Shown here piece by piece: positions 17,397 to 24,854 of a stretch of 64,000 bases of DNA. Under the pieces are notes generated by a model that was not told the DNA's origin, did no database searches, and saw only the letters and a list, made by a program, of their open reading frames with translations. This DNA is from Sphingopyxis bauzanensis. Its GTDB lineage: Bacteria > Pseudomonadota > Alphaproteobacteria > Sphingomonadales > Sphingomonadaceae. The translations under genes and the position numbers were made by a program. The first letter of the stretch is position 1. The number at the start of each line of letters is the position of its first letter. The stretch is from positions 310,001-374,000 of the forward strand of contig NZ_NISK01000002.1 in NCBI RefSeq assembly GCF_002205675.1. The letters are read 5' to 3'.

Positions 17397-18050
17397 TTAC
17401 CCCAGCTTGGCCACCATCCGGCGCAACCGGCGCAGCGCATTGGCGCCGCCGCGCGTCAGCGGCGAGCGGTCAAACCATTTGAGATCGGCAATATCGCTGC
17501 GCGATGATCGCTGCTCGCCGAGCGGCGGCACGGCAAATTCGGTCACGACGTCGGGGTTCGCGCGGCGGTACCAGACATAGGCGGCGTCGATCGGCGGATG
17601 GATGCCCTCGTAGTGCAGCTGCTCGAGGTATGCGCTGACGCGCTGCGCGCCTTGCTGCGAAAAGCCCATCATATGCGCACCCTGAATGTCGCTGGCGTGC
17701 AGATTGTCAGGCGATGCGGCGGTATAGCCGCCATAGAAGATATCCCATCCCGGCGCGACCTGACGATCCGCCGTCCCCCGAACGAAACTGCAATCATCCT
17801 CCAGAATCAGCACGGACTCCTTCGCCGCCACGGCTTCGCGCAAGATCGCCTTCTGGCTCTCATAAACGCCGCGCGCGCCGATCGAGGTAAAATCACCGGT
17901 ATCGCCCGGACGGATCGCCGCGAAATAGGCAACACGGGGGTCGTCATTGAGACCGACGGCCGCCAGCTCGCGGTCCATTTCGCGGCGGCGATCGGACCTG
18001 TAGGTCAGATTGATGACCCGAATGCGGTCGAAATGGTCAAATATTTTCAT
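17397..18050 (-). CDS. Glycosyltransferase family 25 protein
   Basis: LPS- or glycan-modifying glycosyltransferase of 217 residues. The family 25 signature is present at the N-terminus: IRVINLTYRSDRRREMDREL, followed by a SQKAILREA segment and the metal-binding LILEDDCSF motif (about residue 80). It probably transfers a sugar from a nucleotide donor to a lipo-oligosaccharide or capsule precursor at the cytoplasmic face of the inner membrane. GGAGGA precedes the ATG. An FkbM methyltransferase gene lies just upstream on the same strand, consistent with a surface-glycan locus. Confidence 0.85.
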   Translation of the reverse strand: MKIFDHFDRIRVINLTYRSDRRREMDRELAAVGLNDDPRVAYFAAIRPGDTGDFTSIGARGVYESQKAILREAVAAKESVLILEDDCSFVRGTADRQVAPGWDIFYGGYTAASPDNLHASDIQGAHMMGFSQQGAQRVSAYLEQLHYEGIHPPIDAAYVWYRRANPDVVTEFAVPPLGEQRSSRSDIADLKWFDRSPLTRGGANALRRLRRMVAKLG

Positions 18051-18182
18051 CGGCTTCCTCCGCGGGAGCTGCGAACAGGATTATCTGATAGCGATCATGG
18101 CGGGCAAGGAACGCGCGCGCCAGCCCCGCGTCGCTACCAAAAGCCCGAGCCGAGAACAATGCCGCTGCGACCGCCGGTCAGC

Positions 18183-19046
18183 TCAGTCCTTGCCGTGGAA
18201 CCTTTCGCCGAGCACCGCCAGCAACCCTATCCGTTCGCTGGGGACCATCAGATAGTCGCTGAGCGCGAGATCATCCTGAATACCGATCGTGGTGATCGCC
18301 TCGATCGCCCGAAATCGCTCCCCCGCGTCGCGCCGGATCCGGAACATCTTGTAATCGGCTTCGCTCAGCGTTCGCTCGATCTGCTGCTGGCGCTCGATCC
18401 TGGTCCAATTGTCCGCGGTGTAGGCGGGCAGGATTTCGACGAGCACAAAAGGGCGCTGCTTGCGCAACAGCGGCTTGATCCCCTCGAGGACATCAGCCTC
18501 GCCGCCCTCGACATCGATCTTCACGATCGCTACCTCGTCGGGAACCAGCTCCTCGGGCAGCTCCGCGAGCGAGAGAACGACCACGGCTTTGCTTGCCACC
18601 TGATTGTCGCGAAAGCCTGCGACTAGACTGGCCGAAGGGTCGGTGTCCTCCTGGCGATAAAATTGGAGTTGCGCCACACCGGCCTTTGAACTGAGCCCCG
18701 CTGGAATTAGCGTATAGGTCAACTTGTTCGCACGGATGAGTTCGACGGCATAATCGGCGCAAGCCGGGTTGGGCTCAAAGCCAATGTAGCGCCGCGACGG
18801 GTCGGCGGCGGCGACCTTCAACAGCGTCTGGCCAAGGTTCACGCCAACGTCGATGAAGGCGCCCGGCGCGACCTCGAACAGGTGCGCGATCATTTCAGCC
18901 ATCCAATGCTCGGAAATATAGGTTTTCCGGCCATTAATGATCGGCACGACAAAATTGCGGCCAAAGGCGCGTTCGCGATAGCTGCGATTGAAGAACCCCA
19001 GCCGTTTGAGAACAAAATGAGCGGCGCGCTGATGGAGCTTGGGCAT
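18183..19046 (-). CDS. FkbM-family SAM-dependent methyltransferase
   Basis: A 287-residue FkbM-type methyltransferase that probably O-methylates a sugar of the surface polysaccharide. The SAM site is FIDVGVNLGQTLLK (about residue 80); FEPNP follows at about 110 and the typical KIDVEGGEADVLEG motif lies at about 190. No signal peptide or membrane helix is seen, so it acts in the cytoplasm. It lies upstream of the GT25 gene, with 132 bases between them. The nearby glycosyltransferase, flippase, ligase and acyltransferases support a role in glycan decoration. Confidence 0.88.
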   Translation of the reverse strand: MPKLHQRAAHFVLKRLGFFNRSYRERAFGRNFVVPIINGRKTYISEHWMAEMIAHLFEVAPGAFIDVGVNLGQTLLKVAAADPSRRYIGFEPNPACADYAVELIRANKLTYTLIPAGLSSKAGVAQLQFYRQEDTDPSASLVAGFRDNQVASKAVVVLSLAELPEELVPDEVAIVKIDVEGGEADVLEGIKPLLRKQRPFVLVEILPAYTADNWTRIERQQQIERTLSEADYKMFRIRRDAGERFRAIEAITTIGIQDDLALSDYLMVPSERIGLLAVLGERFHGKD

Positions 19047-19354
19047 GACTGTTCGCTACCACCGCCTGAAATTATTGTCATTCGCCTTATGCACGGCGTC
19101 CGCCGGGAGACGCGCGCCATCCATCGCGATCTGATCACAAGAATGTTTGCCCGGTCCAGATCGCCGAGATCTTGCTTTTGGCGGCCAAGCGCCATGGCGT
19201 CAGCGTGCCCGAGATTGAGCAGGCGATGATCTAAATCCTGAGCATCATCGCGCAGACAGTCGATAAAATGAACCGGAGGCGGTGGGAATTCTGGCGCCGC
19301 TAACGGTGCTTCGACCTTGCCAATTTGCCGTCGTCTCGACAGGGCGCTTCCAGC
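19047..19354. other. Gap with a possible coding relic
   Basis: About 300 bases before the nucleotidyltransferase gene. On the plus strand (about 19150-19310) one frame gives a helical stretch, CPVQIAEILLLAAKRHGVSV then PEIEQAMI, a stop, and then ILSIIAQTVDKMNRRRW. It looks protein-like but has an internal stop and no clear start. I do not recognise the family. Confidence 0.3.
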
Positions 19355-19514
19355 ATGAAAACCGACCTCGATCATCTTCCAGCGAACAAGCAGCGCGAAC
19401 TCGAGCGTGTGAAGCAGATCATCATCGAGGAGTTCGAAGACGCGCTCGCGCTGGGTACCATGAGTTGGAAGAAGAAGGGCCGGATCGTCAAGATCATCCT
19501 CTACGGCAGCTATG
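19355..19514 (+). CDS. Nucleotidyltransferase-HEPN protein, exon 1
   Basis: First exon of a two-domain minimal nucleotidyltransferase (MNT) plus HEPN protein, interrupted by the group II intron at 19515-21726. It encodes the first 53 codons and one base of the next: DLDHLPANKQRELERVKQII and IILYGSY, the latter being the GS motif of the nucleotidyltransferase active site. Without splicing the frame runs only four codons' worth into the intron and stops at TGA. Joined to 21727-22472 it gives one frame of 301 residues. The start ATG at 19355 is chosen by homology to the usual MKTDLDHLP opening; the ribosome binding site is weak. MNT-HEPN proteins usually belong to toxin-antitoxin or nucleotide-based defence modules. 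Confidence 0.8.
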
Positions 19515-20126
19515 GTGCGCCGTGAGGCGCGGGAGGTTATTATGAGTTAGATAACCACCCAAGCATGCTGATTTCCGACCGGCGACTGCGATGTCGCCCC
19601 GCTGCAGAGAGTAGCAGTCGGAAGGGGACCGAAAAGCTCGGCCGGGCGTCGCCGGCGGGGTGTCATAAGCAGATCGGTCTTAAATGTAACGGATGCGGCC
19701 CATCAGCCGCAGGTCGTGCTACCGCAGTGTCTATGGTGAGGCAACGAAGTGGGTGCTGGACGCCTCTGTATTTACCGTACCTCGCCTCCAAATGTCGTGA
19801 TGGCGACGGGGGCCTAACGATCTGACGCGGCGGGGTTCATGGCTCCTCGCTGCTGGGCACGCGAAGCGTGCTCGGGAAAGGACGACTCTCTTTGGCCTTT
19901 CTTCTGCATCGTCAGGGGTAGAGCTCACCACCTAAGGGCACAAAGGTTGGAAATCGGAACACGGGAACCTGGATCATCTGCCCGGTACGGAACCGGGCTA
20001 GCCGCGACGGCCGGAGATGGATGACACCGGGGGCGGAGCTTTCGTAGTAGTCTGAGGGCGGGAAAGCCGCTCACATGGCGAAGGGAAGCAGGAAGACGAT
20101 AGGCTTGCATGACGGAGGAATGATCT

Positions 20127-21644
20127 GTGGACACGGATCGTCAGGCTGATGAGGCTTGGATACTCGGCGTTCAGCGCAAACTTTATCAGTGGAGTAAGGC
20201 ACATCCTGAAGACAGGTGGCGCGACATGTGGGGTTGGATAACCGACCTCCGGACGCTGCACCATGCCTGGCGGCGCGTATCCTCCAACAAGGGAGGGCGC
20301 ACGGCGGGCGTCGACGGGATGACTGTAGGGCGCATCCGGAAACAGGGGGAACTGCGGTACATCAAAGGGCTACAGGACGAGCTGCGCTCCGGCGCATATC
20401 GGCCCAGTCCGGCGAAACGCAAGCTGATCCCGAAAGCCGGAAAACCAGGGCAGTTCCGACCCCTGGGCATACCTACGGTCAAGGATCGCGTCGTTCAAAG
20501 CGCGATCAAGACTTTCTTGGAGCCAATCTTCGAGGCGCAGTTCTGGCATGTCTCTTACGGGTTCAGGCCCGGGCGGAGCGCGCATGGCGCCTTGGAGAAT
20601 ATCCGGGCGACCATCCAGCCGCGCAAGCGGGACGCGGATGGTCACCGGACCCGACTGCCATATCCATGGGTCATTGAGGGCGACATCAAGGGCTGCTTCG
20701 ACAATATCAACCACCATCTCCTGATGGATCGGGTGCGCGCTCGCGTATCGGATCGACGGGTAACGCGGTTGATCGGGCAGTTCCTGAAGGTCGGAGTGAT
20801 GTCGGAAGAACAGTTCTTCCGCACAAAATCCGGCACGCCTCAAGGCGGGATCATATCACCACTGCTGTCCAACATTGCGCTTAGCGCGATTGAGGAACGG
20901 TATGAACGGTGGGTTGAACACCGCACCAAGATCCGGGCCCATCGCCGGTGTGATGGGATGGCGGCGGCGCGCGGGGCGCGGCAGCGAGACGGTAAAGCCG
21001 GTCGCTGCGTCTTTTACCCCGTGCGTTATGCCGACGACTTTGTGGTCCTCGTCTCGGGCACGAAGGAAGACGCCATGGCGGAGCAATCCGCTCTGGCAGA
21101 CCATCTTCGCGAGGCGACAGGCCTTGAACTGTCGGCAGAAAAGACGCGGGTCACCGCGGTTAAGGATGGGTTCGAGTTCCTCGGCTTCCATGTCGGAATG
21201 AAGTGGGACAGACGCTACGGCTACAGCCCGCGCGTCGAGATACCTAAATCCAAAGCCGCCGACCTACGTCGCAAGGTCAAACAAAGCACCAGAAACAACA
21301 GCTGGTGCAGCTTTGGCGAAAAGCTCCAAGAGATCAACCCAATCCTGCGTGGGTGGGCGAACTACTACCGCTACTGCGCCCGGGCCGGGCGTGTCTTTAC
21401 CAGCATAGACTGGTATGTCGGCAAACGGCTCTGGATCTGGTTGCGGCGGCAACGTCCCAAAACGCCGGGAGGCGTCATACTGCGAGACCATTATCTTCGC
21501 AGTCAACGCCGCCCGACACGTCGGCTCTGGCGCGAGGGTCCCGATGAGCAGTACATGCTCGCGTGGACCTCGGTGCGCCGGTTCCGATATTGTTGGATGG
21601 GTCAGCCTGACTTTGCCATGTCTTCCGGAGAGCCGGATGCGTAA
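20127..21644 (+). CDS. ltrA: Group II intron reverse transcriptase/maturase
   Basis: Intron-encoded protein of 505 residues that helps its intron splice and copies it into new sites. It starts at a GTG (20127) with GGAGGA upstream. Reverse-transcriptase blocks are seen in order: RPLGIPTVKDRVVQSAIK (about 112), GFRPGRSAHGALE, EGDIKGCFDNINH (about 190), SGTPQGGIISPLLSNI (about 238) and the catalytic YADD (about 301-304), then a thumb/maturase X region with NPILRGWANYYRYC (GIIM domain, about 400). After the maturase domain only about 75 residues follow and no HNH-type CxxC endonuclease motif is seen, so target priming would rely on another 3' end. The stop overlaps the start of domain V. Confidence 0.93.
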   Translation: MDTDRQADEAWILGVQRKLYQWSKAHPEDRWRDMWGWITDLRTLHHAWRRVSSNKGGRTAGVDGMTVGRIRKQGELRYIKGLQDELRSGAYRPSPAKRKLIPKAGKPGQFRPLGIPTVKDRVVQSAIKTFLEPIFEAQFWHVSYGFRPGRSAHGALENIRATIQPRKRDADGHRTRLPYPWVIEGDIKGCFDNINHHLLMDRVRARVSDRRVTRLIGQFLKVGVMSEEQFFRTKSGTPQGGIISPLLSNIALSAIEERYERWVEHRTKIRAHRRCDGMAAARGARQRDGKAGRCVFYPVRYADDFVVLVSGTKEDAMAEQSALADHLREATGLELSAEKTRVTAVKDGFEFLGFHVGMKWDRRYGYSPRVEIPKSKAADLRRKVKQSTRNNSWCSFGEKLQEINPILRGWANYYRYCARAGRVFTSIDWYVGKRLWIWLRRQRPKTPGGVILRDHYLRSQRRPTRRLWREGPDEQYMLAWTSVRRFRYCWMGQPDFAMSSGEPDA

Positions 21645-21665
21645 CGAAAGGCGCATGCCCGGTTC
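21630..21665 (+). ncRNA. Group II intron domain V
   Basis: A 36-base hairpin with the catalytic triad AGC in the 5' arm (GAGCCGGATGCG) and CGCATGCCCGGTTC as the 3' arm; the terminal loop contains GAAA. The GAGCCGG/CCGGTTC outer stem closes it. It is the ribozyme's catalytic core. The 5' arm overlaps the last five codons of the maturase gene. Confidence 0.9.
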
Positions 21666-21672
21666 GGGAAAA

Positions 21673-21718
21673 GGCGATCAGAAACCGACCGCTGAGAGGC
21701 GGTACGGCGCTGGTCGCC
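21673..21718 (+). ncRNA. Group II intron domain VI
   Basis: GGCGATCAG (21673-21681) pairs with CTGGTCGCC (21710-21718) over nine positions, one of them G-U. It follows domain V after seven bases and lies eight bases before the 3' splice site, where the branch-point domain belongs. The adenosine at 21720 is one possible branch point, but I could not settle it by eye. Confidence 0.75.
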
Positions 21719-21726
21719 TATTTTAC

Positions 21727-22472
21727 CGCGCGGCGATTGGGTCGACGAGCCCGAGTATGGCTATCAGTCGGATTATGATCTGCTGATCATCGTCAGCCAC
21801 GCCAATCTCACCGATATTGCCGAATATTGGTATGTCGCCGAGGATAAGATTCTGCGCGATGCGGAGATCGCGCGGCCCGTCAACATCATCGTCCACACGC
21901 TCGAGGAAGTGAACCGCGGGTTGAAGCGCGGCGAATATTTTTGGGTCGACATCGCGCGCGATGGCATCGTCCTTTACGACCTGCCCGGCAGTGAACTGAC
22001 CACGCCGATGCCGCTGACGGCATCTGATGCCTATGAAATGGCCAGCGGTTATTTTGCGGACTGGTCTGCGAAGGTGAACGATGCGCTCGAGATCGCGGAC
22101 TTTTGCATCGAGAAGCGAAAGTTTAACGACGCCGCCTTCACGCTGCATCAAGCTGCGGAACGTGCCTACACCTGCTTCCTTCTGGTGCGCAGCCAGTATG
22201 TCCCGCGTTCGCATAATCTGAAGTTCTTGCGCTCGCTGGCCGAGGACCGTGACCCGCGGCTCGTCGACGCCTGGCCGCGGGCGACGAAGCTCGACCGCCG
22301 GCGCTTCGAACTGGCGAAACGCGCATATGTCGAGGCTCGCTACTCGGCTGCGTACGACATCGGTAGCGACGATCTGCAGGCGATCAAGTCAGCGGTGTCC
22401 ATGTTGCGCGACACGGTCGAGACGGTGTCGCGCGAATGGCTCGATGGGCTCCGGCAGAAGGCCGACCTCTGA
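21727..22472 (+). CDS. Nucleotidyltransferase-HEPN protein, exon 2
   Basis: Second exon of the intron-split MNT-HEPN gene. It supplies codon positions 54-301. The nucleotidyltransferase part continues with GDWVDEPEYGYQSDYDLLII: the metal-binding DxD (D69, D71 of the spliced protein) belongs with the GS motif encoded in exon 1. A HEPN domain follows at about residues 150-295, with FNDAAFTLHQAAERAYTCFL and the Arg...His pair (R208, H216 in LVRSQYVPRSHNL) typical of HEPN ribonucleases. The C-terminus is intact and ends at 22472, where a truncated integrase on the other strand begins. Likely role: toxin or AMPylation-controlled RNase module. Function depends on intron removal. Confidence 0.8.
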
Positions 22473-22473
22473 T

Positions 22474-22621
22474 CGCTCAGCAGCTGCTGGCTACAGCGCG
22501 TCGAGAAAGGGTAGCCGTCTTTGCGCAGCCGGGCCGTATACAGGTCGAGGCAGTCCCTGAATGGCCCCGCCCGCAATTCGCGGATCGTCCAGCTGCCGTT
22601 CAAAAAATCATCCAGCGTCAT
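22474..22621 (-). pseudogene. Truncated tyrosine-type integrase, N-terminal piece
   Basis: A minus-strand frame with a strong ribosome binding site (GAGGAGGAAG before the ATG at 22621) begins MTLDDFLNGSWTIRELRAGP and continues FRDCLDLYTARLRKDGY. This matches the SAM-like N-terminal opening of XerC-type recombinases often found with IS91-like elements (the pattern RLRAGPLG..ID.YA..L...GY). The similarity stops at about residue 49, where the sequence runs into the antisense of the HEPN gene's 3' end. No catalytic domain remains, so it is inactive. Its join to the HEPN gene marks a recombination boundary. Family call is from memory of the N-terminal pattern. Confidence 0.5.
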
Positions 22622-22628
22622 AGCTTCC

Positions 22629-22743
22629 TCCTCTGCAATGAGTGCAGAGGAGCAGCGTAAAACTATGCCGAGCCAGTCACCGCAAAGTTGTTGGAAACCA
22701 GAGCGTTCGCGCGCCCACTCGGCATAGTGGGCCGCTCGGCATA
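22629..22743. repeat. Palindrome and three TATGCCGAG repeats upstream of the integrase piece
   Basis: A perfect 8-bp inverted repeat CCTCTGCA/TGCAGAGG spans 22630-22650. The 9-mer TATGCCGAG occurs at 22664-22672, and its complement CTCGGCATA at 22719-22727 and 22735-22743. They lie just upstream of the integrase start and may be recombinase-binding arms of a former attachment site; that is inference. Confidence 0.45.
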
Positions 22744-23150
22744 ATCGAAGCATTACCGTATCACCGAACAAGAACGTCTTTGGCTTGGCGGCTGTGTTGA
22801 GGAACTGGGTCGCGCCGTTCACGCGATATGCTCCGAACGCATCGCCGAACTTGCAGCGCGCCCGGGCCAGAGTCCGCCTCTCGCTTCCGGCTGATATCCA
22901 GGCTGCAACCGCGATGTTGCTGGGCCGGGATGTCCAGCATCCGCCCGATTGCGCTACCTCGTCGCCCGTGAAAAACGCTGAACCCCGCGGAGATGCGTGT
23001 GTTTTAGCTCAGATCAAGTATTCCGATTTGCAAGGTTTTGGTCGCTTTGGTGCAAAAGTCTTGTGATTTGGTGTGGGGTTGCACGTAGAATATTGCCCTT
23101 GCGGTGGCGCTATGATTCAATCGGTTCGACGAGAAGCCGAGGATTTCGAG
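22744..23150. other. Gap between integrase relic and IS5 transposase gene
   Basis: No gene is supported. Part of it must be the left end of the IS element, but I could not find a convincing terminal inverted repeat matching the region after the transposase gene, so the IS ends are not called. Confidence 0.35.
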
Positions 23151-24485
23151 ATGCCCCCGAAAAAGCCGAAATTGCGCGACGACGACCTGTTCCGGATGCA
23201 ACTGGTCAACATGATCGACATGGAGCATTCGCTGGTGAAGCTGGCCGGGATGATTGACTGGTCACGCTTCGACGAGGCTTATGGGCGGTTCTACACCAGT
23301 AAGGGCCGGCCGGGCCTGCCGACACGATTGATGGCGGGGCTGCACTTGCTCAAGCACATGGAAGGCCTGTCGGACGAGGTGGTGTGCAAGCGCTGGGTGG
23401 AGAACCCTTATTTCCAGTATTTTTGCGGCGAGCAGTATTTTTGCCACAGGCTGGTGCTCGATCGTTCGTCGATGACGCGCTGGCGGGGCCGGATCGGTGC
23501 TGAGGCGCTGGAACTGCTGCTTGCCGAAACCCTCGCCGTTGCCGTCCGCACGCAAGCGACGAGCGAGCGGGCGATGGAGCGCGTCACGGTGGATACGACG
23601 GTGCAGACCAAGGCGGTCGCGCATCCGACCGACAGTCATCTGCTGATGCGCGCGATCGAGCGGCTCAATGCGCTGGCGAAAAAGCACGGCATCAAGCTGC
23701 GCCAGTCCTTCATCAGGGTTGGCCGGCAGGCAAAGCGCGATGTGTCGCGCCTCATCCATGGCCGCGGCCACAGCCAAGCAATGCGCTGGGTTCGCAAGCT
23801 GAGAACATGGCTTGGCCGCCTTGATCGTGACATCGGCCGGAAGATCGCCGGGGACGAGGTGCTGGAGGCCGCCTTTGCCGATACGCGCCAGAAAGTGACG
23901 CGGATCCTGGCGCAGAAGGCCGGTGATGGTCACAAGCTTTATGCCTTCCACGCCCCGGAAGTCGAATGCCTCGCCAAGGGGAAGGCGCGGACCCGATACG
24001 AGTTCGGGGTCAAGACCTCGATCGCGGTGACCAATGCGCGCACCGCAGGCGGCCAGTTCATTGTCGGGATGCAGACCCTTCCTGGCAGTCCCTATGACGG
24101 CCATACGCTGAGCGGACAGATCGAGCAGGTCGAGCGGCTGACCGGTGTCGCCGTCGAACGCGCCTATGTCGATCGCGGCTATCGCGGGCACCGGCACAAC
24201 GGCAAGGCCAAGGTCTATATTGCCCATACCCGCGGCATTGCATCACCCACGATCAGGCGGGAGCTGCGGCGACGAAACGCCATCGAACCGATCATCGGTC
24301 ATACCAAATCCGACGGCTTGCTCGAACGCAATCACCTGGCTGGTGCCGCCGGCGATGCCGTCAACGCCATTCTGGTGGCCGCCGGACACAATATGCGGTT
24401 GCTGGTCGCATGGCTGGCGGCGCTTTTGCGTGCCCTGATTACCGCATGGCTCGCCGAGCTCCGATCGCGCCCAGCAACGATTTAA
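23151..24485 (+). CDS. IS5-family transposase
   Basis: DDE transposase of 444 residues. The N-terminal InsH-type domain is clear (LPTRLMAGLHLLKHMEGLSD, RWVENPYFQYFCGEQYFCH). The catalytic region starts with VTVDTTVQTKAV (first Asp, about residue 145), AYVDRGYRG gives the second Asp (about 342), and IEPIIGHTKSDGLLERNHLA holds the Glu (about 385). The ATG at 23151 has GAGGA upstream; an in-frame ATG at 23112 is possible. The gene is full length with no frameshift, so the element may be active. It lies directly beside the integrase relic and the intron-bearing gene, making 19.3-24.5 kb a mobile-element hot spot inside the glycan locus. Confidence 0.88.
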   Translation: MPPKKPKLRDDDLFRMQLVNMIDMEHSLVKLAGMIDWSRFDEAYGRFYTSKGRPGLPTRLMAGLHLLKHMEGLSDEVVCKRWVENPYFQYFCGEQYFCHRLVLDRSSMTRWRGRIGAEALELLLAETLAVAVRTQATSERAMERVTVDTTVQTKAVAHPTDSHLLMRAIERLNALAKKHGIKLRQSFIRVGRQAKRDVSRLIHGRGHSQAMRWVRKLRTWLGRLDRDIGRKIAGDEVLEAAFADTRQKVTRILAQKAGDGHKLYAFHAPEVECLAKGKARTRYEFGVKTSIAVTNARTAGGQFIVGMQTLPGSPYDGHTLSGQIEQVERLTGVAVERAYVDRGYRGHRHNGKAKVYIAHTRGIASPTIRRELRRRNAIEPIIGHTKSDGLLERNHLAGAAGDAVNAILVAAGHNMRLLVAWLAALLRALITAWLAELRSRPATI

Positions 24486-24854
24486 GACCCATGCCCTGCA
24501 GAGTGGGGAATCCTACTTGGTCACTGCTGGCACATCGCATTGTTCACAGACGACTACCTCTGGCTCGGCGGATATGGCGTCGACGCTCTATTGACTGAAT
24601 CTTGCGTAGTGGCGTGCGAGCATTGAAGCATGCGGGGAATGCTGCATGGCACCAGGCCTTGCAGACAAACATCTTAAGAAATATATCAAACACATGTGGT
24701 TAGCTTCTTCGATCCGTGCGCGCAGCGGCACGCATCCGCAGAGATGCTCCGCAGCACGCAGGCGCCCGCAGGCATGTACATCCTCAGGAACCGGTCCAGA
24801 ATCCGCACGCACACGCAAGGGCGCCAGCCACCGTGGCGACCCGCCGCAGATCCA
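24486..24854. other. Gap after the IS5 transposase gene
   Basis: No gene is supported in these 370 bases. It should contain the right end of the IS element and the end of the glycan genes beyond. No obvious inverted terminal repeat or target duplication could be recognised by eye. Confidence 0.35.

Larger units (their letters stand above)
19515..21726 (+). mobile_element. Group II intron, complete, in a nucleotidyltransferase gene
   Basis: A 2212-base group II intron with exact ends. The 5' end is GTGCG (19515), the 3' end is TTTTAC (AY, 21725-21726). It encodes a reverse transcriptase/maturase at 20127-21644, followed at once by domain V (21630-21665) and domain VI (21673-21718). Excision joins TATG to CGCGCGGC and restores a Tyr-Ala-Arg-Gly reading in the host gene. 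A candidate exon-binding site 1, CATGGC at 19838-19843, can pair with the last six exon bases GCTATG with one G-U pair. All parts needed for splicing appear present. The intron lies in the same direction as its host gene, as splicing requires. Confidence 0.92.

Noticed and set aside
22785..23066. 93-codon plus-strand frame before the IS5 transposase gene
   Set aside because: No ribosome binding site or family pattern; probably IS end and spacer.
23262..24227. 321-codon open frame on the minus strand
   Set aside because: Lies wholly within the IS5 transposase gene, opposite strand, and reads as a shadow.
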